Assembly (NCBI GenBank): GCA_902788605.1
Contig: CADAKX010000006.1
Location: forward strand, 62,001-126,000
DNA length: 64,000 bases
Direction of reading: 5' to 3'
Origin: an uncultured Prevotellaceae bacterium
GTDB lineage: Bacteria; Bacteroidota; Bacteroidia; Bacteroidales; Bacteroidaceae
The notes beneath the pieces are model-generated. The model searched no databases. It had not been told where the DNA came from and worked only from the letters and a program-made list of their open reading frames with translations. The position numbers and the translations under genes are program-made. Of the stretch, positions 52,185 through 61,900 are shown in pieces; the first letter of the stretch is position 1; each line of letters begins with the position of its first letter.

Positions 52185-53579
52185 TTATAGGATGGCTGCC
52201 TTTTCGATGGCTCTTCGAAGGGCACCTAATTTGTTGTTCACCTCTTGCAGTTCGTATTCCTCGTTGCTCTTGGCCACGATGCCACCACCAGCCTGGAACC
52301 AGAGTTCGCCGTTGCGACTGACGAAGGTGCGGATGGTGATGGCCTGATTCAGACTACCGTCAAGGCCGATGATGCCGATACAACCACCATAAGCGCCGCG
52401 GTTGTGTGGCTCATATTCGCTGATGAGTTGCATGGCGCGAACCTTAGGAGCGCCAGAGAGTGTTCCAGCAGGGAATGTGTCAATAAACGCCTTGATGGGG
52501 TCGGCATCTTTGTCCAGTTCTCCGGAGACACGTGATACCAGATGAATCACGTGTGAATAGTATTGAATATCCTTATAGTAATCTACCTTCACATCATGAC
52601 AGTTTCTCGACAGGTCATTGCGAGCCAGGTCTACCAGCATTACATGCTCTGCATTCTCTTTGGGGTCATTGCGCAGGAACTCGGCGCCTTTGCGGTCTGC
52701 CTCTGCGTCGCCCGTACGCTTGGTGGTTCCGGCAATGGGATCGATGTAGGCCTTGCGTCCTTCGATGCGGCAATGCGTTTCGGGCGAAGAACCGAAGATG
52801 CGGAAACCACCAAAGTCGAAATAGAACAAGTAAGGACTGGGGTTGATGCTCCTCAAGGCACGATAGAGTTTGAAGTCATCACCCTCATATTTCTGAATGA
52901 AGCGGCGAGAGAGTACAATCTGGAAGACATCGCCACGCAGGCAATGCTGTATGCCCTTGCGGATGTTGGCCTTGTGTTCCTCGTCTGTCAGAGGTGATGT
53001 AAAATCGCCAACGGGATGGAAGTCGTAGGCTTTTACTGAGGCCTTGTTCATCGCCTTGAGAATATTTGAAATTTCTGAGTTGTCTGATAGTGTCACCACT
53101 TTGAGCATATTGTTATGATGGTCAAACTCAATCACCACCTTATATAATATATAGAGTAGGTCGGGTGCATCATTCTTTGCCTGAGTCTCATCCTTTACGT
53201 TGATGTCCTCAAAATAGCGTACGGCATTAAACGATGTGTAGCCAAAGAGTCCGCAGACGCTAGCATCCTCACCTTCCACCCTGATGTGATCTATGAGAGC
53301 GTGGATGGCCTTATCCGAGCGATAATCTCTATTTACCTCATGCTGGAACGTTGTTCCGTCTGGATAGGTGACTGTGGCGACGCCATGTCCGATGGCTACG
53401 CTGGCAATGGGGTTGATGCCGATAAACGAGCGCGAGTTGCTCTGGTCGTGATAGTCCGAACTCTCCATCAATGCACTTTTTGGATATAGGTCGCGCAGGC
53501 GCATATACACGCCTACAGGTGTGTAAAAGTCGGCGAGAATTGTCTTGCTGGTTGTCTGATAATGAAAAAACTTCTCCAT
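52185..53579 (-). CDS. trpE: Anthranilate synthase component I
   Basis: 464 residues. Chorismate-binding fold: IQHCLRGDVFQIVLSRRF, IAGTTKRTGDAEADRKGAEF, MLVDLARNDLSR, FPAGTLSGAPKVRAMQLI. The N-terminal region carries the feedback-type LMESSDYHD motif. Ends 21 bp before trpG. Confidence 0.95.
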   Translation of the reverse strand: MEKFFHYQTTSKTILADFYTPVGVYMRLRDLYPKSALMESSDYHDQSNSRSFIGINPIASVAIGHGVATVTYPDGTTFQHEVNRDYRSDKAIHALIDHIRVEGEDASVCGLFGYTSFNAVRYFEDINVKDETQAKNDAPDLLYILYKVVIEFDHHNNMLKVVTLSDNSEISNILKAMNKASVKAYDFHPVGDFTSPLTDEEHKANIRKGIQHCLRGDVFQIVLSRRFIQKYEGDDFKLYRALRSINPSPYLFYFDFGGFRIFGSSPETHCRIEGRKAYIDPIAGTTKRTGDAEADRKGAEFLRNDPKENAEHVMLVDLARNDLSRNCHDVKVDYYKDIQYYSHVIHLVSRVSGELDKDADPIKAFIDTFPAGTLSGAPKVRAMQLISEYEPHNRGAYGGCIGIIGLDGSLNQAITIRTFVSRNGELWFQAGGGIVAKSNEEYELQEVNNKLGALRRAIEKAAIL

Positions 53580-53581
53580 GA

Positions 53582-54772
53582 TTATTGCGCCATTTCTTTA
53601 TTGTTCAAGTAAGTCTCAATGTCTTTGTCGCCGCGTCCACTTACGGTCAGCACCACCACATCGTCCTTCTTGAAGCTGAGCTTCGACAGGGCTGCGATAG
53701 CGTGGGCACTCTCGATGGCAGGGATGATTCCCTCCATGCGTGTCAGTTCGTATCCTCCGCGGATGGCCTCGTCATCATTGATAGATAATACCTTTGTGCG
53801 GCCTTGCTTAGCCATGTTGCAATGCATAGGACCTACGCCGGGATAGTCAAGGCCTGCGCTGATGGTAAAGGCTTCTTCAATCTGACCGTCTTCATTCTGC
53901 ATCACTAGCATCTTGGCACCATGCAGGATGCCCACTGTGCCTTTGTGGATGGTGGCTGCCGTGTGGTTGGTCTCCCAACCATGTCCACCAGCTTCAGCCA
54001 ATACAATCTTTACGCGTTCGTCATCCATATAGTGATAGATGGTGCCGGCGGCATTCGAGCCTCCACCGATGCAAGCGATGAGATAGTCGGGGTAGTTTCG
54101 GCCAATCTTCTCTTCAAGTTGCCATTTTATTTCCTCAGAGATGACGCTCTGCATCTTTGCCACGAGGTCTGGGTAGGGATGGGGCCCCATTGTTGAGCCG
54201 ACGATATAAAAAGTGTCGGCAGGATGGCAGCACCAGTCGCGAATAGCCTCGCTGCAGGCATCGCTCAGCGTCATGTTGCCAGTGCGAACGGGATGCACCT
54301 CGGCTCCCAGCATCTTCATTCGCTCCACATTGGTGTGCTGTCGCTCCACGTCGGTAGCTCCCATAAACACCTCGCACTTCATGTTCATCAACGCACATAC
54401 TGTAGCTGTGGCTACACCATGCTGACCAGCACCTGTCTCAGCAATGATGCGAGTCTTGCCCATCTTCTTGGCTAACAGAATCTGACCGATGGTGTTGTTG
54501 ATCTTGTGGGCACCTGTGTGGTTCAGATCCTCGCGTTTCAGATACAGTTGGCATCCGTACTTCTCGCTCATCCTGCTGGCATAGTAGAGAGGTGATGGAC
54601 GACCTACATAGTCTTTCAGTAGCGCATGATACTCCTGCTTGAACTCCTCGCTTTCGATAATGGGCAGATAGGCCTTCTGCAAGTCCTTCACGCACTTGTA
54701 CAGGATCTCGGGCACGTAGGCTCCGCCAAACTCTCCGTAAAAACCTTTTTCGTCAACTTGATACTTACTCAT
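53582..54772 (-). CDS. trpB: Tryptophan synthase beta chain
   Basis: 396 residues. PLP Lys in REDLNHTGAHKINNTIGQIL; ETGAGQHGVATATVCAL; CIGGGSNAAGT; ISAGLDYPGVGP. First structural gene of the operon, behind the leader/attenuator. Confidence 0.95.
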   Translation of the reverse strand: MSKYQVDEKGFYGEFGGAYVPEILYKCVKDLQKAYLPIIESEEFKQEYHALLKDYVGRPSPLYYASRMSEKYGCQLYLKREDLNHTGAHKINNTIGQILLAKKMGKTRIIAETGAGQHGVATATVCALMNMKCEVFMGATDVERQHTNVERMKMLGAEVHPVRTGNMTLSDACSEAIRDWCCHPADTFYIVGSTMGPHPYPDLVAKMQSVISEEIKWQLEEKIGRNYPDYLIACIGGGSNAAGTIYHYMDDERVKIVLAEAGGHGWETNHTAATIHKGTVGILHGAKMLVMQNEDGQIEEAFTISAGLDYPGVGPMHCNMAKQGRTKVLSINDDEAIRGGYELTRMEGIIPAIESAHAIAALSKLSFKKDDVVVLTVSGRGDKDIETYLNNKEMAQ

Positions 54773-54810
54773 ATATTTTGTTTTTATGTCGTTATGACGT
54801 TATTGTAAAA

Positions 54811-54847
54811 CTTTTGAGGGGCCTGTCGCAAGAACGACAGGCCCCTC
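54811..54847 (-). terminator. trp attenuator hairpin
   Basis: GAGGGGCCTGTCG and CGACAGGCCCCTC form a perfect 13-bp stem (54816-54828, 54835-54847), loop of 6 nt, followed on the minus strand by AAAAGTTTT. It lies between the leader peptide and trpB. Confidence 0.88.
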
Positions 54848-54891
54848 ATCTTGTATCCTTATGCATTTGCTATAGGTACGCGGCTATCTTC

Positions 54892-54951
54892 TCACGATCT
54901 TTGTAATCTTGAGTTGCGCCACCACCAATAGTTGTTTGCATTCATTGTCAT
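54892..54951 (-). CDS. trpL: trp operon leader peptide
   Basis: ATG 54951 to TGA 54892 encodes MTMNANNYWWWRNSRLQRS, with three consecutive Trp codons. A second in-frame Met is at 54945. Followed by the attenuator. Ribosome stalling at the Trp codons under Trp shortage should prevent the terminator from forming. The promoter TACTTTTG is at 54986-54979 with TTTG 20 nt upstream. Confidence 0.9.
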   Translation of the reverse strand: MTMNANNYWWWRNSRLQRS

Positions 54952-54978
54952 TTCTACAATTGTTTTATAATTCGGCAG

Positions 54979-54986
54979 CAAAAGTA
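54979..54986 (-). promoter_or_regulatory. trp operon promoter -7 box
   Basis: TACTTTTG on the minus strand; TTTG lies 20 nt upstream. Start of transcription expected about 20-25 nt before trpL. Confidence 0.75.
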
Positions 54987-55048
54987 GGTATTTTCTTTCA
55001 ATCTGCCAAATTTTTGGCCAATTATTTTTCGATTTGGCTAATTTTTCT

Positions 55049-55948
55049 TTATACCAAGTGACTAATTAAGTCCTCACGGTCGCCAGGAAGCATGTCGATA
55101 ACGGGAATCTCGACCATCGTGTAGCAACCAGGCTGCAGGCGCATAGAAGCACGTGCCACGTTAACCAGCACCTGACCTGTGAGGGCGGGGTTGTTGATGC
55201 TCATATTGAACTCCAAACGCTGGTTCTGAGTCTTACCGCTCACACCCTTACGTACCAGATTTACACCATGACCCATGTCGCGAACGTCATCCACGCTCTC
55301 TACCTGGAAAACGTGAGTCTCGTCGCTGGCAAAATAGGGGTCAGCCTTGATGGCTTTGGTGACCTCTTCCAACTTGGCGCCTTCTTCCAGTTCAACATAT
55401 ACCATACGACGGTGGATGCCCTCACCCAAGGGAATGGTCATAGAAAGTGCGTTCTTCACGCCTTCCTTAGAGCGGACACAAACGCTGTGGCCCATAGACA
55501 TGCCAGGTCCGAAGTTGGTGTATGAAAGACCTTTGGGAGCCAAACTCTGCATCAGGGTGCGTACGATAGAGTCTGAACCTGGATCCCATCCAGCAGCGAT
55601 GACGCTCACCGTATTGGTTTTCTTGTTGATGTCCATCAAAGTGCGGCGATAGTCACGGATGAGTCCGTGGATATCGAAAGAGTCAACTGTGTTGATGCCC
55701 AAGGGCAGAATCTGCTTGGCATATTCTTCGCACGAGCGGGTAGGGGTAGCCAGAATGGCCACATCAACGTCCTTCAGTTCCTTGATGTCCTTTACTACTT
55801 CATACTGTGCCAATTCTGTGGGCTTGTTTTCAGCGCCATTGCGACGCACGATTCCGGCTACTTCAAAGTCGGGTGCTGTCTCCAGTGCCTCGAGTGCATA
55901 CTTACCGATGTTGCCGTAACCAACGACGGCTGCTCTTATTTTTTTCAT
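55049..55948 (-). CDS. ddh: meso-Diaminopimelate dehydrogenase
   Basis: 299 residues. NADPH Rossmann start AAVVGYGNIGKYALEAL, then ILATPTRSCEEYA, VDSFDIHG, AAGWDPGSDSIVRTL, FGPGMSMGHSVCVRS. Makes meso-DAP for lysine and peptidoglycan in one step from tetrahydrodipicolinate. Confidence 0.94.
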   Translation of the reverse strand: MKKIRAAVVGYGNIGKYALEALETAPDFEVAGIVRRNGAENKPTELAQYEVVKDIKELKDVDVAILATPTRSCEEYAKQILPLGINTVDSFDIHGLIRDYRRTLMDINKKTNTVSVIAAGWDPGSDSIVRTLMQSLAPKGLSYTNFGPGMSMGHSVCVRSKEGVKNALSMTIPLGEGIHRRMVYVELEEGAKLEEVTKAIKADPYFASDETHVFQVESVDDVRDMGHGVNLVRKGVSGKTQNQRLEFNMSINNPALTGQVLVNVARASMRLQPGCYTMVEIPVIDMLPGDREDLISHLV

Positions 55949-56147
55949 TTTTACTTAATATTTTGTTGTCCCATTATTAATTTGCGGTTGCAAAAGTACT
56001 GCTTTTATATGAATTAGGTTACCATATGACATATAAATAATCTAAAAACTGTCAGTTTGTGATAATTCGCAATATTCTAGCCTGCAAATACAATAAATTG
56101 TTAGTCTTGGACGTTTAAATAGGTGTATATATACAAAATTGAAAGTT

Positions 56148-56750
56148 ATGATTGAATACATCAAGGGTGAACTGACAGAATTGACCCCCGCTTTGGCTAC
56201 TATTGAAGCCGCTGGCGTGGGCTATGGTTTGAATATTTCCCTCAATACGTTTAGTGCCGTTCAAGGCAAGAAAGAAGTACGTCTCTATGTCTATGAAGCT
56301 ATTCGCGAGGATGCTCACGTCCTCTTCGGTTTCTATAATAAAAAGGAACGCGAGATGTTCCTGTTGCTTATCACCGTCAGTGGTGTGGGTGCCAATACGG
56401 CTCGTATGATGCTATCAGGTATGAGTGTCTCAGAACTCTGTTCCGCCATCTCTACAGGCAATGCCAAACTCATTCAGAGTATCAAGGGTATTGGCAAGAT
56501 GACTGCTCAGCGTATTATCGTCGATTTGCGCGATAAGATTGTGGCTCTCGGCATTGCCGATGAGATTCCAGCTGGTGGTGTTGTTGCTGCTCCTATCAAT
56601 AATGCTGTACGTGATGAGGCTGTTGCAGCCCTCACAATGTTGGGCTTTGCACCTGCACCTACGCAGAAAGTTGTCGTCCAGATATTGCAAGAGCAGCCCA
56701 CATTGCCTGTTGAACAGGTGGTGAAGTTGGCTTTGAAGCAAATAAAGTAA
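56148..56750 (+). CDS. ruvA: Holliday junction helicase subunit RuvA
   Basis: 200 residues from ATG 56148 ([12 protein letters not shown]). OB domain, HhH motifs ([38 protein letters not shown]) and the C-terminal RuvB-contact domain ([11 protein letters not shown]). Binds four-way junctions. Confidence 0.95.
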   Translation: MIEYIKGELTELTPALATIEAAGVGYGLNISLNTFSAVQGKKEVRLYVYEAIREDAHVLFGFYNKKEREMFLLLITVSGVGANTARMMLSGMSVSELCSAISTGNAKLIQSIKGIGKMTAQRIIVDLRDKIVALGIADEIPAGGVVAAPINNAVRDEAVAALTMLGFAPAPTQKVVVQILQEQPTLPVEQVVKLALKQIK

Positions 56751-56817
56751 ATTTTTTCCAGAAAACATTTGCTTAACTCACAAAAAATGCGTACCTTTGC
56801 ACCCGCTTTAGAGAAAC

Positions 56818-56900
56818 GGGTGTTTTCCAGAGTGGCCAAATGGGGCAGACTGTAAATCTGCTGTCTTTCGACTTCGGTGGTTCGAATCCATCAGCACCCA
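56818..56900 (+). tRNA. tRNA-Tyr (GTA)
   Basis: Class II tRNA with a long variable arm. Acceptor GGGTGTT/AGCACCC, anticodon stem-loop CAGA-CTGTAAA-TCTG (anticodon GTA), T-arm GGTGG-TTCGAAT-CCATC. No CCA encoded. The -7 box TACCTTTG is at 56792-56799. Confidence 0.94.
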
Positions 56901-56932
56901 CTTCTAAAAGCCCTAATCACACACACATAAAG

Positions 56933-56972
56933 TCGGCTCTTTTGATTCTATGGTCAAGAGAGCCGATTTTTA
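56933..56972 (+). terminator. Terminator after tRNA-Tyr
   Basis: TCGGCTCT and AGAGCCGA form the stem, followed by TTTTTAG. Confidence 0.8.
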
Positions 56973-56997
56973 GATTAGTGGTGAACGAACTGAAACT

Positions 56998-58845
56998 ATG
57001 ATAAAGAAGATATACTATACACTCTGTCTGCTGACAATGTGCCAGGCAACCTTTGCCGATGGAAAGTTGACGGGAACGGTGATAGGCACCAAGGAAACGG
57101 TGGACTATGCGGATTTCAGCAAATCGACCAAGGTTAATACTTGTAAGGATGCTTTCGATGGTGATTTAAATACCTATTTTGCATCGTGGGAAAGGAGTTA
57201 CACTTGGGCCGGACTGGATCTGGGTGAACCCCATGTTATTACAAGGGTGGGGTGGTCGCCTCGAAACGATGGACAAGGTGAGAAACGTGTGCAACTTGGC
57301 GTTTTTGAGGGAGCCAATCGTGCGGATTTTATGGATGCTCTGCCCCTTTATATTATTACAGAGAAGGGAACGATTGGTCAGATGTCATATGCTAATGTCA
57401 GTTGTTCTCGCGGCTTCCGTTATGTCAGGTATGTGGGGCCTTCGGATGCTCGCTGCAATATTGCCGAGTTAGAGTTCTATGGCTATCAGGGTGAGGGTAA
57501 CGACAGCAGCCTGTATCAGTTGACAAACCTGCCCACCGTCAGTATTCATACACTTGACAATGAGATTCCTTACGATAAAACACATCAGATTGTATCGCAA
57601 CTGACCATCATTTCTGATAATGGCACCAAGTTGCTCTCTGAGTCTGGAACAACACGCGAGAGGGGAAACTATTCACGCTCTTTTCCTAAAAAGCCTTATC
57701 GCATTAAGTTTGACAAGAAACAGCGTGTGCTTGATGCTCCCGCAAAGGCTAAGAAGTGGACGCTGATTAATAATTATGGCGATAAAACGTTGATGCGCAA
57801 CCTGTTGGCTTTTGAACTGAGTCGTCGGTTAGGTATGGCATACACACCATTTGGAACAGCTGTCGATGTGTTGTTAAACGGTGAATACAAAGGCTGTTAT
57901 CAGTTGTGTGATCAGGTGAACATCAATAAAAACCGCGTTAATATCACAGAGATGACCCCAGAAGACAATGAGGGAATAGCCTTGACAGGTGGCTATTTTG
58001 TGGAGATTGACGCATATGCCGATCAGGAAAAGTCGTGGTTCAATTCTAATAAAGGTAATCCCGTCACCATCAAATCGCCTGACGAGGACAGCATAACGTC
58101 TAAGCAGAAGACCTATATCAAGAACTTCTTCAATAAGATGGAAGCCCAATGGAAGACCTATCTGGATCTAAACAGTTTTCTGCGCCATTTCCTTGTTGGA
58201 GAGTTGTCGGGCAACACGGATACCTATTGGAGCGTGTTTATGTATAAAGAGCGCGATGATGATATGATGTACACCGGGCCTGTATGGGACTTCGACTTGG
58301 CGTTTAACAATGACAACCGCACCTATCCTGTCAACAATAAGAAAGACTATATCTATAGGAGTGGTGGAAGCTGTGCAGGAAATATGCGTAGCTTTGTGGA
58401 CAAGATTGTGGTGAGTGATGCCAATGCTAAATCGCAGTTGGTGGGACTATGGGATGAGGCACGTCAGGGCGGATTGACCGAGGAGTATATGGTGGCTTAT
58501 ATTGACTCTTTGGAAGAAACTTTGCAGCAATCCCAGAAACTCAACTTCCTCCGTTGGCCTATCATGAATCAGTATGTTCATCAGAATCCAAAGGTCTGGG
58601 GTAATTATCAGGCAGAGGTGGAAAACGTGCGCACTTATATGAAAGAACGTATTGCTTGGATGGATAAGAAGTTGAATTACACCTTTGTACCCAGTGGCAT
58701 AGCCGATGTGTCAGTTGATACGTCGAAGGCCTATCAGGTGTTTACCCTCTCAGGTCGCTATTGCGGCACAAGGATAGACGGTCTGTCACCAGGCATCTAT
58801 CTGATGCGTCAAGGCAAGGTCGTGGAGAAAGTTGTGGTAAAATAA
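56998..58845 (+). CDS. CotH-like protein with discoidin-type N-domain
   Basis: 615 residues. Signal peptide, then an F5/8 type C-like module (about 40-165; DAFDGDLNTYFASW, RVGWSPRNDG), then a CotH kinase-fold domain (RERGNYSRSFPKKPYRIKF, WTLINNYGDKTLMRNLLAFE, PVWDFDLAFNND). The C-terminus (FTLSGRYCGTRIDGLSPGIY) is a sorting-type ending. Exported; CotH proteins can phosphorylate proteins, but activity here is unproven. It follows tRNA-Tyr and precedes sprA. Confidence 0.82.
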   Translation: MIKKIYYTLCLLTMCQATFADGKLTGTVIGTKETVDYADFSKSTKVNTCKDAFDGDLNTYFASWERSYTWAGLDLGEPHVITRVGWSPRNDGQGEKRVQLGVFEGANRADFMDALPLYIITEKGTIGQMSYANVSCSRGFRYVRYVGPSDARCNIAELEFYGYQGEGNDSSLYQLTNLPTVSIHTLDNEIPYDKTHQIVSQLTIISDNGTKLLSESGTTRERGNYSRSFPKKPYRIKFDKKQRVLDAPAKAKKWTLINNYGDKTLMRNLLAFELSRRLGMAYTPFGTAVDVLLNGEYKGCYQLCDQVNINKNRVNITEMTPEDNEGIALTGGYFVEIDAYADQEKSWFNSNKGNPVTIKSPDEDSITSKQKTYIKNFFNKMEAQWKTYLDLNSFLRHFLVGELSGNTDTYWSVFMYKERDDDMMYTGPVWDFDLAFNNDNRTYPVNNKKDYIYRSGGSCAGNMRSFVDKIVVSDANAKSQLVGLWDEARQGGLTEEYMVAYIDSLEETLQQSQKLNFLRWPIMNQYVHQNPKVWGNYQAEVENVRTYMKERIAWMDKKLNYTFVPSGIADVSVDTSKAYQVFTLSGRYCGTRIDGLSPGIYLMRQGKVVEKVVVK

Positions 58846-58849
58846 CGAA

Positions 58850-58886
58850 AAAACAGGTGCAAATGCAATATATGCGCCTGTTTTGC
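58850..58886 (+). terminator. Terminator after cotH-like gene
   Basis: ACAGGTGC and GCGCCTGT pair (one G-U), followed by TTTTGCG. Confidence 0.7.
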
Positions 58887-58920
58887 GTTATGTATAGGAA
58901 CAAGATTCTATAGAACAACG

Positions 58921-61900
58921 TTGAAACGACTCATATATTTACTCCTCATAGTGATGATGGGGGTAGGGGCAACAGCCCAAACTCCGGATTCATTGTCACA
59001 TCCGCGCTGGAAGATTCAGAAGACGGCCCCTGTGTTGACGGCCGACTTGGATACGAGTGCGCTAGACCTGCGTATGCCAGATAATGTGAAGCAGCAGGTG
59101 GAATACAACGACTCCCTCAATCTTTATTTCATAGGCTCCAAGATGGGCGACAGTTACCTGAACGCCCCCATTGTGATGACGCCCGAAGAGTTTATGCGCT
59201 GGAGTGAGCGCAGGGCCCGTCAGCAGTTCTTCCGTACGAAAGATGCCGAGACGGCCAGGGCAAAGGGCAAGGAGAAGTTCGACTTCAGCGATATGCATTT
59301 CGACCTCGGTCCTGCCGAGAAGATCTTTGGTCCTGGTGGTGTGCGAGTAAAGACCCAAGGATCGGCCGAGCTGAAACTTGGTGCCACGTTGAAGAATATC
59401 GAGAACCCCTCGCTTCCTATCCGCAACCGTAAGACGACGGCCTTCGATTTTGACGAGAAGGTGAACCTGAGTGTTACAGGTAAGGTGGGCGACAAGGTCA
59501 ACATGAAAATCGACTACAACACCGATGCTACCTTTGATTTCGATAAGAAAAACCTCGATTTGAAATATGAAGGTAAAGAAGACGAGATTATCAAACTTGT
59601 TGAAGCAGGTAATGTGACCTTCCCATCGAATAACTCACTGGTTCACGGTGCTTCATCCCTCTTTGGCCTTCGCACCGATATGCAGTTTGGTAAGTTGAAG
59701 TTGCAGACTGTCATCTCTCAGAAGGAATCTACTTCAAAGAGCGTTTCTTCGCGTGGTGGCACTCAGACCAATCCCTATGAGATCGATGTGGCCGACTATG
59801 AGGATAATCGTCACTTCTTCCTGAGTCACTTCTTCCGTCAGACCTACGACAAGGCCATGAGTACCTTGCCCAACCTGACTACAGGTGTTAAGATTAACCG
59901 AGTTGAAATTTGGGTGACCAACAAAACGGGAACAACCTCTAACTCACGTAACCTCGTGGCCTTTAGCGAATTGGGTGAGAATAGCTATCTGGTCAATCCC
60001 AATTGGCATGCTAGGGGCATGATGGTTCCCAGTAACCAAGCCAATGACCTCTATTCTACATTGGTTCAGAACATCGACTCCGCATCACGTGGCATTGATC
60101 AGGTGACGGTGTTCTTGGAAAGTTTTGGAAATAAACTGGTAGGAGGTGTCGACTACGAGAAACTGGCTTCGGCCCGTCTGCTTTCATCAAGCGAATATAC
60201 GGTGAACACAGCTCTAGGTTATGTATCGCTGAAGACTGGCTTGCAGACCGACCAGGTTTTGGCTGTGGCTTTTGAATATACCTATGGTGGACAGACCTAT
60301 CAAGTGGGTGAGTTCTCAACAGACCTGACGCAGACCAACAAATGCCTCTTTGTCAAGTCTCTGAAGAATACCTCTAACAATCCTGAGCAGGCCAACTGGC
60401 GCCTGATGATGAAGAACGTCTATTATCTGGCTTCTACCGTCGAGAAGGAGAAGTTCAAGATGGACATCAAATACCAGAGCGACACCACAGGTACCTATCT
60501 GACCTACCTACCAGAGGAGAAGTTGAAGCAGACCACCCTGCTGAAGGTGATGGGCTTGGATCGCTTGGATGCCAATATGAAGCCCCATCCCAACGGACAG
60601 TTTGACTTCGTCAGTGGCTATACGGTGACAAATGGACGCATCTTCTTGCCAGCTGCCGAGCCCTTTGGCAGCTATCTGCGCAATTATCTGGAATCCAAAG
60701 GCATGGGCGACCTGGCAGACAAATACTGTTTCGACCAACTTTACGATTCTACCAAGACCATTGCCAAGCAGAATGCCGAGAAAGATAAATTTATCCTGAC
60801 AGGACAGTTCAAGGGCACCAGCGCCAATGTGATTTCCCTTGGTGCTGCCTATGTGCCAGAAGGGTCTGTGGTGGTGACTGCAGGTGGTGTTACCTTGCAG
60901 GAAGGTTCTGACTATACGGTGGACTATGGCGCAGGCGAGGTTACAATCTTGAATCAAAGTATTATCGATGCAGGCACCAATGTCAACGTGTCACTCGAAG
61001 ATAATACCAGTTACGGCATGCAGCGCAAGACCATGCTGGGCTTGAACTGGGAGTATGACTTCAGTAAGAACTTCCAGTTGGGAGGTACGCTGATGCACCT
61101 CACAGAACAGCCCATGACCACTAAGGTGAACATGGGTGAAGAACCCCTGAACAACACCATCTGGGGCTTGAATGTGAACTGGAAACAAGAGAGTCAGTGG
61201 TTGACTAACGTATTGGATAAGTTGCCTCTGCTCCATGTTACCCAGCCCTCAAACATCACCTTTAAAGGTGAGTTTGCCCACCTCATCGCCCGTAATGCCA
61301 GTGGTACGCAGGACAATGCCTCGTATATCGACGACTTCGAGAATACCAAGGACTTGCGTGGCGTAGACGACCCCAAGGCCTGGGTGCTGTGTAGTGTGCC
61401 CTCGATGTTTGCCAATCACAACGACAAGACATCGGTGAGTAGTGGTTACGACCGTGCCCTCTTGGCGTGGTATAATGTCGACCCCATTTTCACCCGTCGT
61501 TCATCGAGTCTCACGCCTTCGCATATCAAGAACGACCTCGATCAGTTGTCCAACCACTATGTACGTGAGGTCTATGTTCGCGAACTCTATCCCAATCGCG
61601 ACCAGTCCAGCTACAATGGCGCTGTGTCAACGTTGCCTATCCTTGATTTGGCTTACTATCCACAGGAGCGTGGCCCCTATAACATGACTCTCGACTATAA
61701 TGCCGATGGTACCCTGCGCAATCCCAAGCAGAAGTGGGGCGGCATGATGCGCCGACTCGAGACCACCGACTTCGAGCAGGCCAACATCGAGTATGTGGAG
61801 TTCTGGTTGCTCGACCCCTTTATCTACACCCGCAAGGAAGGTACTGCTGCCAAGCACAGTGGCGACCTGTATATCAATCTGGGCGAGGTGAGCGAGGATG

